Source: an uncultured Oligella sp.
GTDB taxonomy: Bacteria > Pseudomonadota > Gammaproteobacteria > Burkholderiales > Burkholderiaceae_B
Length of the DNA: 44,724 nucleotides
Direction of reading: 5' to 3'
NCBI GenBank assembly: GCA_947632105.1
Contig: CANROD010000014.1
Coordinates: 1 to 44,724, forward strand
Shown here one piece after another: positions 28,084 through 36,009 of this stretch (within the stretch, counting starts at the first letter, position 1; each line of letters begins with the position of its first letter). A model generated the notes under the pieces. The model did no database searches and was not told where the DNA came from. It saw nothing but the letters and a program-made list of their open reading frames with translations. A program made the translations under genes and the position numbers.

Positions 28084-29406
28084 TTAAGTAATTGCAGTTT
28101 TATTTGTGTTTGGCTTAAGGATGAGTAAGGCGATAGTTGCAATAGCTAGAGGTAAGGCCAAGCTTAGGTAGTATCCACTAATGCCAAAGCTTTCTAATAC
28201 CCAACCTCCACTAGCAGATCCTACGATAGCTCCAATACGGCCTATTGCAATAGCCCAGCCAGTGGCGGTTGCTCGTAGCGAGGTTGGGTAGGATTGTGCC
28301 ACCATATAATTAAGAACAATCTGTTGCCCACCAATGCCTAAACCACCGGCACCAGCTAAAATAAAGACCCAAGTCCAATTAGTGCCACTGTAGGCGAGTC
28401 CTACGCTTAATAAAATACCAAATATAAACATAATAAATAACAATAATTTGGTATTAACTTTAGGCAATAAAATAGCAAGAGGAATAGCGCATAGAATAAA
28501 AACAGCATTTACGGTAACGGTTCCCATAGGAGCGTTACCGTCGGACAAACCAGCCGTGCGCAATACGGTAGGTAACCATGAGAGTAGCATGAACCATGCC
28601 ACCCAGTTGAACAAATAAATTGTCCAAATTGCGATTGTATTACGAGCTAGACCTGCTGTAAATAAAGAGCTAATGCCAGACTTAACTTCAGGTTCGGGTA
28701 CAGTGAAATTCACAGCATTCATAATAGGCTGTTGCGCTATACGATTAATAAGTTTGCGAATTTTTTCTGTATTATCTCGCTTTTTATCATTAGCGAGATA
28801 TTGCATGGACTCAGGTAGTATAAAAAATAATACAATTAATAAAGCTAATGGTGCGACACCACCAACTACGTATATTCCTTCCCAGCCGATGACAGGCAGC
28901 ATTTGAGCGGCTAATAAACCACCTAAAATTGCACCTGCAGGCAATCCTAGAAGTACGACAGTCATAATTGTTCCGCGCATGCGAGATGGACCATACTCAG
29001 CCGCGAGTGACAGCACATTTGGGGTTACTCCACCCATACCGAGGCCTGCGATGAATCGTAGGATAATAATTTGATCTGTTGATGTTGCAAAGGCTGTAGC
29101 TAATGAAGCGACACCGAATAGGGCAACGCCTAGTAAAATAATAGGGCGACGTCCTAATTTATCTCCTAAGAGCCCTAAAAACATTGCCCCAAGCACCATG
29201 CCGGCAGTACCTGCAGCCATAACTGGTCCTAAGGCCCCAGGGCCCAAATTAAAGGCCTGAATTAATGCGGGGCCTGTAAAAGCAACGGCTTGGGTGTCGA
29301 ACCCATCAAAAATAGCAATAAGTAAACATAGAATAAATACGCGCCATTGAAAAATAGTCAGTTTTGACTGATCAATGACGTGAGGTATTGAATAGACTGT
29401 AGACAC
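28084..29406 (-). CDS. Aromatic acid:H+ symporter-like MFS transporter
   Basis: The 440-aa protein has about 12 membrane helices and the AAHS-type motifs IAIFDGFDTQAVAFTGPALI (helix 1), GLLGDKLGRRP (loop 2-3) and RFIAGLGMGGVTPNVLSLAAEY (helix 4). It is related to, but clearly distinct from, the transporter at 20340, so the locus has two MFS aromatic acid importers plus BenE. The start is GTG at 29406 with GAGA upstream. It diverges from the LysR gene at 29664 and shares its operator. The substrate could be benzoate, a hydroxybenzoate or muconate. Confidence 0.85.
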   Translation of the reverse strand: MSTVYSIPHVIDQSKLTIFQWRVFILCLLIAIFDGFDTQAVAFTGPALIQAFNLGPGALGPVMAAGTAGMVLGAMFLGLLGDKLGRRPIILLGVALFGVASLATAFATSTDQIIILRFIAGLGMGGVTPNVLSLAAEYGPSRMRGTIMTVVLLGLPAGAILGGLLAAQMLPVIGWEGIYVVGGVAPLALLIVLFFILPESMQYLANDKKRDNTEKIRKLINRIAQQPIMNAVNFTVPEPEVKSGISSLFTAGLARNTIAIWTIYLFNWVAWFMLLSWLPTVLRTAGLSDGNAPMGTVTVNAVFILCAIPLAILLPKVNTKLLLFIMFIFGILLSVGLAYSGTNWTWVFILAGAGGLGIGGQQIVLNYMVAQSYPTSLRATATGWAIAIGRIGAIVGSASGGWVLESFGISGYYLSLALPLAIATIALLILKPNTNKTAIT

Positions 29407-29450
29407 AATTATCTCATTTGAAAAGTTTAGTATTTAAAAATCAAATCTAC

Positions 29451-29505
29451 AAAGATTCTGATGAACAAGCACAGCCAGGTGCTAGAGATGGTTCTTGTAA
29501 TCTTT
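29451..29505 (-). promoter_or_regulatory. Structured 5' leader of the MFS transcript
   Basis: AAAGATT (29451-29457) pairs with AATCTTT (29499-29505). Inside it AGCAC (29468-29472) pairs with GTGCT (29479-29483) around a six-base loop. The whole lies between the proposed leftward start site (about 29522) and the GTG at 29406, so it would be transcribed as an untranslated leader hairpin. No known riboswitch is recognised. Confidence 0.35.
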
Positions 29506-29528
29506 GCATAGGATTTTTTCAGCACTCC

Positions 29529-29558
29529 ATTAGATAATTGACTTAAATAGTCGTCCAA
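29529..29558 (-). promoter_or_regulatory. Proposed promoter of the MFS transporter gene
   Basis: On the minus strand TTGGAC (29553-29558) and TCTAAT (29529-29534) are separated by 18 bases, matching the layout in front of catB. A leftward start near 29522 would put the BenM-like site centre near -64. Confidence 0.5.
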
Positions 29559-29566
29559 TTCCTTAA

Positions 29567-29596
29567 TTGCCTAAGCCCATACAGAAAAGGTATAAT
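29567..29596 (+). promoter_or_regulatory. Promoter of the LysR gene
   Basis: TTGCCT (29567-29572), an 18-base spacer and a perfect TATAAT (29591-29596) point toward the LysR start at 29664. The BenM-like operator overlaps the spacer and -10 box, so the regulator would repress its own gene when bound, a common LysR arrangement. Confidence 0.65.
29579..29593. promoter_or_regulatory. BenM/CatM-type operator (ATAC-N7-GTAT)
   Basis: ATAC (29579-29582), seven bases and GTAT (29590-29593) match the BenM/CatM recognition consensus exactly. It lies in the divergent region between the MFS gene and a BenM/CatM-like LysR gene. This agrees with the family of the adjacent regulator and with the catechol pathway next door. 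Confidence 0.65.
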
Positions 29597-29663
29597 GTAT
29601 AAAAAAATGATAAAAATCAATATGTTGTTATTCAACAAACTAAAAATCTATGGATAACCCTAT

Positions 29664-30587
29664 ATGGATCTAAAGCAAGTTAGATATTTCGTTGCCGTGG
29701 CAGAGGAGCGAGGCTTTACAGCTGCAGCTGAGCGGTTACACATTACTCAACCACCATTAAGTCGACAGATTCAATTATTGGAGGAGTTTTTAGGTGTGCA
29801 ATTGCTAAAACGAGATAGTCGGCCAATCGAATTAACCGAGGCGGGGCGGCTATTTTATGAGCAAAGTATTCAGTTGCTAAATCGTATTGAACAGATGCAG
29901 ATTGCCACGACAAGACTGGGCCAAAGCTATCAACAACGAGTCTCTATAGGTTTTGTAGTTTCAACTATCTATAGTGGTTTACCAAGTCTAGTACAAGACT
30001 TCAGAGATGCTTATCCAACGACACGATTACAATTTTTGGAAATGAATTCTGCTGAGCAGATTGAAGCATTAAAATCTGGGCGTATTGACGTTGGCTTTGG
30101 TCGTGTTCGTATGTATGATCCAGCAATCACAAGAGTGATTTTGCGTGAAGAGCGTTTGGCATTAGCCATACCATATTCTAGCCCTTTGGCAACGTCTACA
30201 GAACCTTTACCACTGAGTGTTTTAAGCAATAAAAACATTATCGTTTACCCATCCAATTCTACCCCTAGCTTCGCTGACTACGTATTAAATGCTTTGCATG
30301 ATAGGAAAGTTAGTCCTTCTGAAACTCATGATGTACAAAGTTTACAAACAGCATTAGGACTCGTTGCTGCAGGGGTGGGTTATTGCGTGATGCCTACAGG
30401 GGCAAGAATTCGTAGTGATATTCATTACCGATTAATAGATGAAGAGGAAAAGGTTAGTATCCCAACTATTTTCAGCTATCGAAAAAAGGATACCTCTTGG
30501 TATGTTGAGGCTATTTCTCAAATGATCGAAAAGCTTTACAGGGAAAATCCGGAGCTATTGGACTCAGACTATGGATTCAAACCATGA
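29664..30587 (+). CDS. LysR-family regulator, BenM/CatM/CatR-like
   Basis: The 307-aa regulator has the N-terminal winged helix-turn-helix (MDLKQVRYFVAVAEERGFT then ITQPPLSRQIQLLEEFLGVQLL), a linker helix and the LysR effector domain. From memory it lines up well with Acinetobacter BenM: DVGFGRVRMYDPAITRVILR matches the BenM segment ending at Arg160, and LGLVAAGVGYCVMP matches LGLVAAGEGISLVP. This makes muconate, possibly with benzoate, the likely effector. It would activate catB and the MFS gene from the ATAC-N7-GTAT sites. The ATG at 29664 lies within the conserved repeat. Confidence 0.88.
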   Translation: MDLKQVRYFVAVAEERGFTAAAERLHITQPPLSRQIQLLEEFLGVQLLKRDSRPIELTEAGRLFYEQSIQLLNRIEQMQIATTRLGQSYQQRVSIGFVVSTIYSGLPSLVQDFRDAYPTTRLQFLEMNSAEQIEALKSGRIDVGFGRVRMYDPAITRVILREERLALAIPYSSPLATSTEPLPLSVLSNKNIIVYPSNSTPSFADYVLNALHDRKVSPSETHDVQSLQTALGLVAAGVGYCVMPTGARIRSDIHYRLIDEEEKVSIPTIFSYRKKDTSWYVEAISQMIEKLYRENPELLDSDYGFKP

Positions 30588-30614
30588 GTTAAAAAACTTT
30601 TTTATTATCAAGCC

Positions 30615-30643
30615 TTGATTTTTATCAAATCAGTAAACATAAT
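30615..30643 (+). promoter_or_regulatory. Promoter of the heme uptake operon
   Basis: TTGATT (30615-30620), a 17-base spacer and CATAAT (30638-30643) form a plausible sigma-70 promoter just upstream of the Fur box. Transcription would start near 30650, inside or at the edge of that box. Confidence 0.45.
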
Positions 30644-30652
30644 GATACTATT

Positions 30653-30671
30653 AATGATAATTATTATCATT
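30653..30671. promoter_or_regulatory. Fur box upstream of the heme receptor
   Basis: The 19-bp palindrome AATGATAATTATTATCATT has two nine-base arms around one base and matches the core of the Fur consensus GATAATGATAATCATTATC. It lies 38 bases before the receptor ATG and overlaps the expected transcription start, the usual place for iron-dependent repression. Confidence 0.85.
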
Positions 30672-30708
30672 TGTGTTTATATTCTGATGATACTAGTCGA
30701 GGCTGTTA

Positions 30709-33048
30709 ATGAAGTTAAAAGCGTCTATGCTGCTCGTGCTTAGCACCTTTGGCATGTCTACCTATTCCTATTCTCAATCCATTACTCAATCCCAACCTCA
30801 GTTACCAAGTCAAAGTTCAACATCTGAGCAAACACCTATTACACAGCTACCAGAGCTATCCCTTACCGCTATTAGTGTTGAGGAACTACCATCAGTCACT
30901 ACACTTAATCGAGCAGAGCTTGAAAAAGACGGTATACAGTCATGGCAGGATCTTAGTCGTGTCGAGCCTAGTGTTAATTTCAACGAAGAAAATAATAGTA
31001 TTAATATCCGTGGCTTAGATCGTGAGCGTTTGCAGCTTTTTGTTGATGGTATTCCCAATCCTTGGTTGCAAGATGGTGCTCGGGGTACAACTGGTGGTCA
31101 GCAGAGCTTTTCCTTTACTAGTTTATCTTCCATTACTGTTCTCAAAGGGACAGGTATTAAGGGCTCTGGTTCTTTAGGTAGTCAAGTAGCGTTGACCTCC
31201 ATCGGTTTTTCCGATCTTTTACGTGATGATAAGTCTTTTGGTTTTTTAGGAGGTGTTGGCTATTCTGGCTATGATGATAGTGTGACTACTCAAATAGGTG
31301 TGGCAGGGGAGTTTTCCGAACGATTCCGTGCCATGCTTTATGGTAGCTATAAAGATTTTAGCGAAGTTAAAACTATGGGTGATATCGGTGGTTATGGTAC
31401 TGATCGTAACAAAGCTAATCCGGAGAGTGGTCATGAGAAAAATGCTTTAGTTCGCTTTGAATTTGATCTTGCCCCTGAGCATGTAATTGGATTAAATGCG
31501 TCGACTTTTAGAAATCACTCTACAATTGATTTAGTCGATGATCAGCATAATGATAGCTATGATATTGGCAATAACACTGGTTATGAAAGCTCTGATTCTG
31601 ACCGTGTATGGATGACTTATGATTATCAAAATGAGGGTCAATATTCTACTTTGGATAGGCTAAGCGCATTGCTTTATTGGCAAAAAAATACAATTAACCA
31701 TGGTTATGATGCGTATCGCAATTATCGAGTTGATCCTCGTGCATTTATTATCCCAGGAAACCCCTTTGGTTATGGTTATCCTTCAGGTCCAATTGGACGA
31801 GATAATAGTATTACGAATCGCTCTATTGGTGGTCGTGTAGAAGCTGAAGGTTTTTTTGGTGATTATGATTTTTACAGTAATTGGATAGCGGGTATTGATT
31901 ACCAGATATCTCGTTATAACCAAGCATCTGGAGGCTATGATAATTGCCCAGATGTAGCTTTAGGTACGCCATCACCATTTGGGCCACGTACGTGTGACTT
32001 CCTACATACTAATCAAAATGATGTGCCACAGGTTGACTCACAAGATATTGGTTTTTATGCACAAAATACCTTTGGTTGGGGTGGTAATAAGTTAAGAGTT
32101 ACGCCGGCTTTACGATACGACTATTGGGAACGTGAGCCAGAGTATGGGGCTAGTTTTGGTGATATGGCTGGTGGAGTTAGTGATAGTGAGTCTAAGAGAC
32201 GCAGTGGTGGCCGTTGGTCTCCTTCGATCTTAATAGAAGCCAAGCCGATGCGTGAGCTGACACTGTATACACGTTATGCTCACGGTTTTAGAGCACCAAG
32301 TGCAACAGAGCTATACTTTAAATTTGGGTCAATTATGAATTACCTACGTATGGGCAATGCAAATTTAACACCTGAAACGAGTCGTGGTATTGAATTTGGT
32401 GCTTCGTGGGATGATAAGGACATTAATGCTTCTTTAGTATTTTTCCATCAAAATTACAAAAACTTCATTGAGTCAAATATGCCTGTTGCGGCAGAGTCAA
32501 CGTATGCCATTGCACAGCAAACGTTAGGTCATTACCCAATGGGTGCTTATCAAACAGATAATCTTGAGAAAGCACGAATTTATGGTGTTGAGGCTAAAGG
32601 TGTGTGGCGTTTTGCTGAGCATTGGTCGTTACGTGGCGGTTTAGCATGGACTATTGGTAAGGATCGTGAAAATGACACTTATTTGAATTCCGTTGCGCCA
32701 CTAAAAGGCTATGTCGGTTTAGGTTATGCTCGTGAGCAATGGGGTGTTGATGCACAGCTTAATTTAGTCGCTAAGCGTAGTAAGGTCCGTTATCAGGAAG
32801 CGACTACTGATGCAGCTTATCCTGATTTTCAGGCGTCAGGTTATGGAACCTTGGATTTGGGCGCTTATTGGGAACCAAGTTTTGCCAAAGGACTTCGCAT
32901 TCAAGCTAATTTAATAAATGCCTTCGATCAAAAGCATTGGCAAGCACTAGATGTCCCAACGCTAGGCACTGCGGCTTTATCTCGTGATATTGACTATTAT
33001 TCAGCACGTGGTCGCTATGGTATGTTGTCTTTACGTTATCAATTTTAA
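30709..33048 (+). CDS. TonB-dependent heme/hemoprotein receptor
   Basis: The 779-aa outer membrane receptor begins with a signal peptide (about residues 1-22, ending in SYSQS). A plug domain follows with LQLFVDGIPNPW and INIRGLDRERL. The large beta barrel ends in aromatic LRYQF, the usual C-terminal signature. The motif YAHGFRAPSATELYF resembles the FRAP box and NANLTPETS the NPNL box of heme receptors. With hemS and an ABC importer behind it, and a Fur box in front, heme is the likely ligand. It corresponds to BhuR/HmuR. No TonB-ExbBD genes are in the window. Confidence 0.9.
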   Translation: MKLKASMLLVLSTFGMSTYSYSQSITQSQPQLPSQSSTSEQTPITQLPELSLTAISVEELPSVTTLNRAELEKDGIQSWQDLSRVEPSVNFNEENNSINIRGLDRERLQLFVDGIPNPWLQDGARGTTGGQQSFSFTSLSSITVLKGTGIKGSGSLGSQVALTSIGFSDLLRDDKSFGFLGGVGYSGYDDSVTTQIGVAGEFSERFRAMLYGSYKDFSEVKTMGDIGGYGTDRNKANPESGHEKNALVRFEFDLAPEHVIGLNASTFRNHSTIDLVDDQHNDSYDIGNNTGYESSDSDRVWMTYDYQNEGQYSTLDRLSALLYWQKNTINHGYDAYRNYRVDPRAFIIPGNPFGYGYPSGPIGRDNSITNRSIGGRVEAEGFFGDYDFYSNWIAGIDYQISRYNQASGGYDNCPDVALGTPSPFGPRTCDFLHTNQNDVPQVDSQDIGFYAQNTFGWGGNKLRVTPALRYDYWEREPEYGASFGDMAGGVSDSESKRRSGGRWSPSILIEAKPMRELTLYTRYAHGFRAPSATELYFKFGSIMNYLRMGNANLTPETSRGIEFGASWDDKDINASLVFFHQNYKNFIESNMPVAAESTYAIAQQTLGHYPMGAYQTDNLEKARIYGVEAKGVWRFAEHWSLRGGLAWTIGKDRENDTYLNSVAPLKGYVGLGYAREQWGVDAQLNLVAKRSKVRYQEATTDAAYPDFQASGYGTLDLGAYWEPSFAKGLRIQANLINAFDQKHWQALDVPTLGTAALSRDIDYYSARGRYGMLSLRYQF

Positions 33049-33066
33049 TAGTAGGTACAAACAGCA

Positions 33067-34101
33067 ATGAAACTAGATATTCAAGCATTAAAAGAAGCAA
33101 GTGAGAAGCTACAGCAAGAGCAACCTAAGCTCAGAACTTTGTCTATTGCACAGGCGCTCGGAGTTAAAGAGCGCGATATGCTGGCGGCTGAGTGTTGCGG
33201 GATTCAAAGCACTTATTTGGGTGAAGACTATAAAGCCGTTTTCAAGCGATTAGAATTGTTAGACGAGGTTATGGCATTGACGCGTAATCCATGGTGTGTC
33301 CATGAGCGTCATGGTCGATACGAAGCTATTGGCATCGGTGGAGCTGCACCTCATGGCATTGTATTAGGACCTGATATTGATTTACGTCTCTTCTTTAAAA
33401 ATTGGGGTACGGTCTGGTTTGTAGAACAGGAGTCAAGACAGAGTCTGCAGTTTTTCAATCGTCAAGGTGTCGCTATCCACAAAGTCTATATGACGGAGAA
33501 AAGTAACCAAGCTGAGTTGCAACGTATAGTTGAGGAATATAAGCAGGATAAGGCTCTGGTGCCAATACTGGAAGATGAAGCTCCTGAGCCTGAGTATAAG
33601 TCTGTGCCAGTGGGTTTTAGAGAGGAGTGGTTAGCACTTAAAGATACCCATGATTTTTTTCCATTATTGGCTAAACACAGCATCAAGCGGATTGAGGCGT
33701 TAGCTGCTGCAGGAGAGGATTTAGCGCAGCAAATACCTGTTGAGGCGATTGAAACTATGTTGGAAAAATCGATAGAACAGGAATTGCCTATTATGTGTTT
33801 TGTAGGTAATAAAAATATGGTGCAGATTCACGGTGGTACGATTCATAAGTTATTGCGTACTGGTCCATGGTTCAATGTCCTTGATCCTAAGTTCAATTTA
33901 CATCTCAATACAGAGGCGCTTGACTCAGTATGGGTAGTAAATAAACCTACAGAGGACGGTTATGTCACATCGATTGAGGCTTATACTGAGAATGGTGAAA
34001 TTGTCGTCCAGTTCTTTGGTTTGCGTAAACCGGGTATTCCAGAGATTAAGGAATGGCGATTATTACTTGAGTCATTTTGTAAGACGCCTTTAGCTGCGTA
34101 G
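33067..34101 (+). CDS. hmuS: HemS/HmuS-like cytoplasmic heme-binding/degrading protein
   Basis: The 344-aa protein has the length and two-repeat layout of HemS/ChuS/HmuS. The first half contains RNPWCVHERHGRYEAIGIGG and the second NKNMVQIHGGTIHKLLRTGP, with WFNVLDPKFNLHL after it. These proteins take up heme from the importer and either pass it to an oxygenase or degrade it. The proximal histidine cannot be fixed by eye. The gene starts 18 bp after the receptor and is followed 13 bp later by the binding protein gene. Confidence 0.92.
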   Translation: MKLDIQALKEASEKLQQEQPKLRTLSIAQALGVKERDMLAAECCGIQSTYLGEDYKAVFKRLELLDEVMALTRNPWCVHERHGRYEAIGIGGAAPHGIVLGPDIDLRLFFKNWGTVWFVEQESRQSLQFFNRQGVAIHKVYMTEKSNQAELQRIVEEYKQDKALVPILEDEAPEPEYKSVPVGFREEWLALKDTHDFFPLLAKHSIKRIEALAAAGEDLAQQIPVEAIETMLEKSIEQELPIMCFVGNKNMVQIHGGTIHKLLRTGPWFNVLDPKFNLHLNTEALDSVWVVNKPTEDGYVTSIEAYTENGEIVVQFFGLRKPGIPEIKEWRLLLESFCKTPLAA

Positions 34102-34114
34102 TTAGGAGAGTATC

Positions 34115-34924
34115 GTGCGCAAATTTTTAGTAGCAACTTGCTTATTCCTTTTTACGTCCTTAGCAAGTGCGACTGGAAGCATAGTTAGTTTGGGCGGTTC
34201 GATAACAGAAATCGTCTATGCCTTAGGCCAAGAGAAGCAATTGATTGCTACTGATATGTCTAGCTTATACCCCCCTGAGGCGAGAGAGTTACCTCAGGTA
34301 GGTTATTACCGTTCTATTAGTCTTGAGGGCTTAGTGTCGATTGCGCCTGAGTTGATTTTAGCCTCTGAGAATGCTGGTCCTAAAGAGGTGTTGAATCGCA
34401 TAGCAGAGTTAGGCATTAAGGTGCAAGTAGTCTCTGATAATAGTACCGTTGAATCGTTATATGAGCGAATTAGACAGGTAGCAGAGGTATTAGGTGTTAA
34501 AGAAAAGGGTGATATTTTGTTATCAGAGGTTAAAGCAGCTGTTGAAGAGGTGATGGCATTACCAACAATGCCTTATCGTACCGCGTTAGTAGTCAATCGT
34601 ACGGGTACGTTACAAGTAGCAGGTAGTGGAACTTCGGCTAATGAACTAATGGATTTAGCTGGTTTTACAAATATTTTTGCTGCCCAGCAGAGCTATAAAC
34701 CGGTTTCAAAAGAAAGTTTTTTAGCGCTACAACCTGAAGTGATTATTACGACGACGGCATCAGTAGAAAAGAGCGGTGGCCTAAGGAAATTTACTCAGGA
34801 CCCGGTGATTGCTAATACGCCGGCAGCAGTTTCAGGACGTATCGTAGTACTTGACGACCTATTAGCACTTGGGATAGGTCCAAGGTTTGATCAAGCAATT
34901 CGTCAACTTAAAGCGATACCATAA
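34115..34924 (+). CDS. hmuT: Periplasmic heme-binding protein of ABC transporter
   Basis: The 269-aa protein starts with a signal peptide (MRKFLVATCLFLFTSLASA, cleavage likely near residue 19). It has the two-lobed class III binding-protein fold with GSITEIVYALG near the N-terminus. In HmuT-type proteins a tyrosine binds heme, and YYRSIS at about 65-70 is the candidate. The GTG start at 34115 has AGGAGA upstream. It carries heme from the receptor to the HmuUV permease. Confidence 0.9.
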   Translation: MRKFLVATCLFLFTSLASATGSIVSLGGSITEIVYALGQEKQLIATDMSSLYPPEARELPQVGYYRSISLEGLVSIAPELILASENAGPKEVLNRIAELGIKVQVVSDNSTVESLYERIRQVAEVLGVKEKGDILLSEVKAAVEEVMALPTMPYRTALVVNRTGTLQVAGSGTSANELMDLAGFTNIFAAQQSYKPVSKESFLALQPEVIITTTASVEKSGGLRKFTQDPVIANTPAAVSGRIVVLDDLLALGIGPRFDQAIRQLKAIP

Positions 34925-34941
34925 GGTTTTGGAGTTTATTC

Positions 34942-35988
34942 GTGTCCCTAACTCAATCCCAAGTTATTGATATTAGTCTCGAAATTAAAAATAGACGTTA
35001 TCGGACAACGGTGATGTTACTAGTGTTAGCTTTCTTAATGGTAGTAAGTTTATTGTTAGGGATGACTCAAGGTTCTGTTAAGATTCCTCTGCAGGATTTA
35101 CCACGCTTGTTATTTGGTAATGATTTAAGCGGTCAAGATCTGATTTATCAGCGTTTACTTATTCATATCCGTTTTCCGAGAGTGCTTTTAGCGTGTATAG
35201 CGGGTGGTGTATTGGCTGTTGCAGGTGCTACGCTGCAGGCTTTATTCCGTAATCCTTTGGCGGAGCCGGGTTTAATTGGGGTGTCGGCTGGTGCTTCGCT
35301 AGGTGCAGTACTCTCTATTGTTTTGCTGGGAGGCGGTTTTTGGGTCATTGTACCAATGGCCTTTTTCGGTAGTTTAGGCGCAACTCTGCTCGCCTATTTA
35401 ATTGGTAAGCGCTATGGTGGCGTGGCTGGCTTGTTGCTTGCCGGGATTGCAATTAATGCGATTGCTTTTAGTGTGATCGGTTTGATTACTTATATGGCGT
35501 CAGATACGCAATTGCGCGACTTTACTTTCTGGAGTATGGGTAGTGTGGCGACTGGTACCTGGCAGCTGCTTGCCGGGATTGTACCTTGGTCTATTGTGTG
35601 TTTAGCGTTTTTGTGGCCGCAATGGCGTGCAATGAATGTGTTGCTTTTGGGGCATCAAGAGGTGCAACACCTAGGCTTTGATATGAAAAAGCTGCGTCGA
35701 CGTATGATTATCGGTGTGTCTTTATTAATAGCTCCCTTAGTGGCGGTAACCGGTGGTATTGCGTTTGTAGGCTTAATTGTGCCCCATATCGTTAGAATGT
35801 TCTTAGGTAGTAATCATCGCTACGTGTTGCCAGCTTCTTTATTTGGTGGTGCAATACTATTAATTTGGGCAGATTATTTCGCTCGTACAGTTATTGCTCC
35901 TGCCGAATTACCGGTAGGTCTGTTAACAAGCATGATTGGCGGACCTTTCTTTTTATGGCTATTGCTTAGAACACGTGGGAGGCGATAG
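34942..35988 (+). CDS. hmuU: Heme ABC transporter permease
   Basis: The 348-aa FecCD-family permease has about ten membrane helices. It shows IRFPRVLLACIAGGVLAVAG, NPLAEPGLIGVSAGASLGAV and the ATPase-contact loop GGIAFVGLIVPHIVRMFLG, then an AELPVGLLTSMIGGPFF end. A GTG at 34942 with GGAG upstream starts it, 17 bp after hmuT. It forms the inner membrane channel with HmuV. Confidence 0.93.
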   Translation: MSLTQSQVIDISLEIKNRRYRTTVMLLVLAFLMVVSLLLGMTQGSVKIPLQDLPRLLFGNDLSGQDLIYQRLLIHIRFPRVLLACIAGGVLAVAGATLQALFRNPLAEPGLIGVSAGASLGAVLSIVLLGGGFWVIVPMAFFGSLGATLLAYLIGKRYGGVAGLLLAGIAINAIAFSVIGLITYMASDTQLRDFTFWSMGSVATGTWQLLAGIVPWSIVCLAFLWPQWRAMNVLLLGHQEVQHLGFDMKKLRRRMIIGVSLLIAPLVAVTGGIAFVGLIVPHIVRMFLGSNHRYVLPASLFGGAILLIWADYFARTVIAPAELPVGLLTSMIGGPFFLWLLLRTRGRR

Positions 35989-36009
35989 TGAGTCAGGAAA
36001 AGTGATTTG

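Larger units (their letters stand above)
29550..29674 (+). repeat. Direct repeat copy 2: intact LysR promoter/operator
   Basis: This is the partner of 27800-27924, at the same spacing from GTCGTCCAATT to the ATGGATAACCCTATATGG block. Here that last block continues into the intact LysR gene. The two copies are therefore two divergent control regions of common descent, one serving catB and one serving the MFS gene and LysR. Confidence 0.8.
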
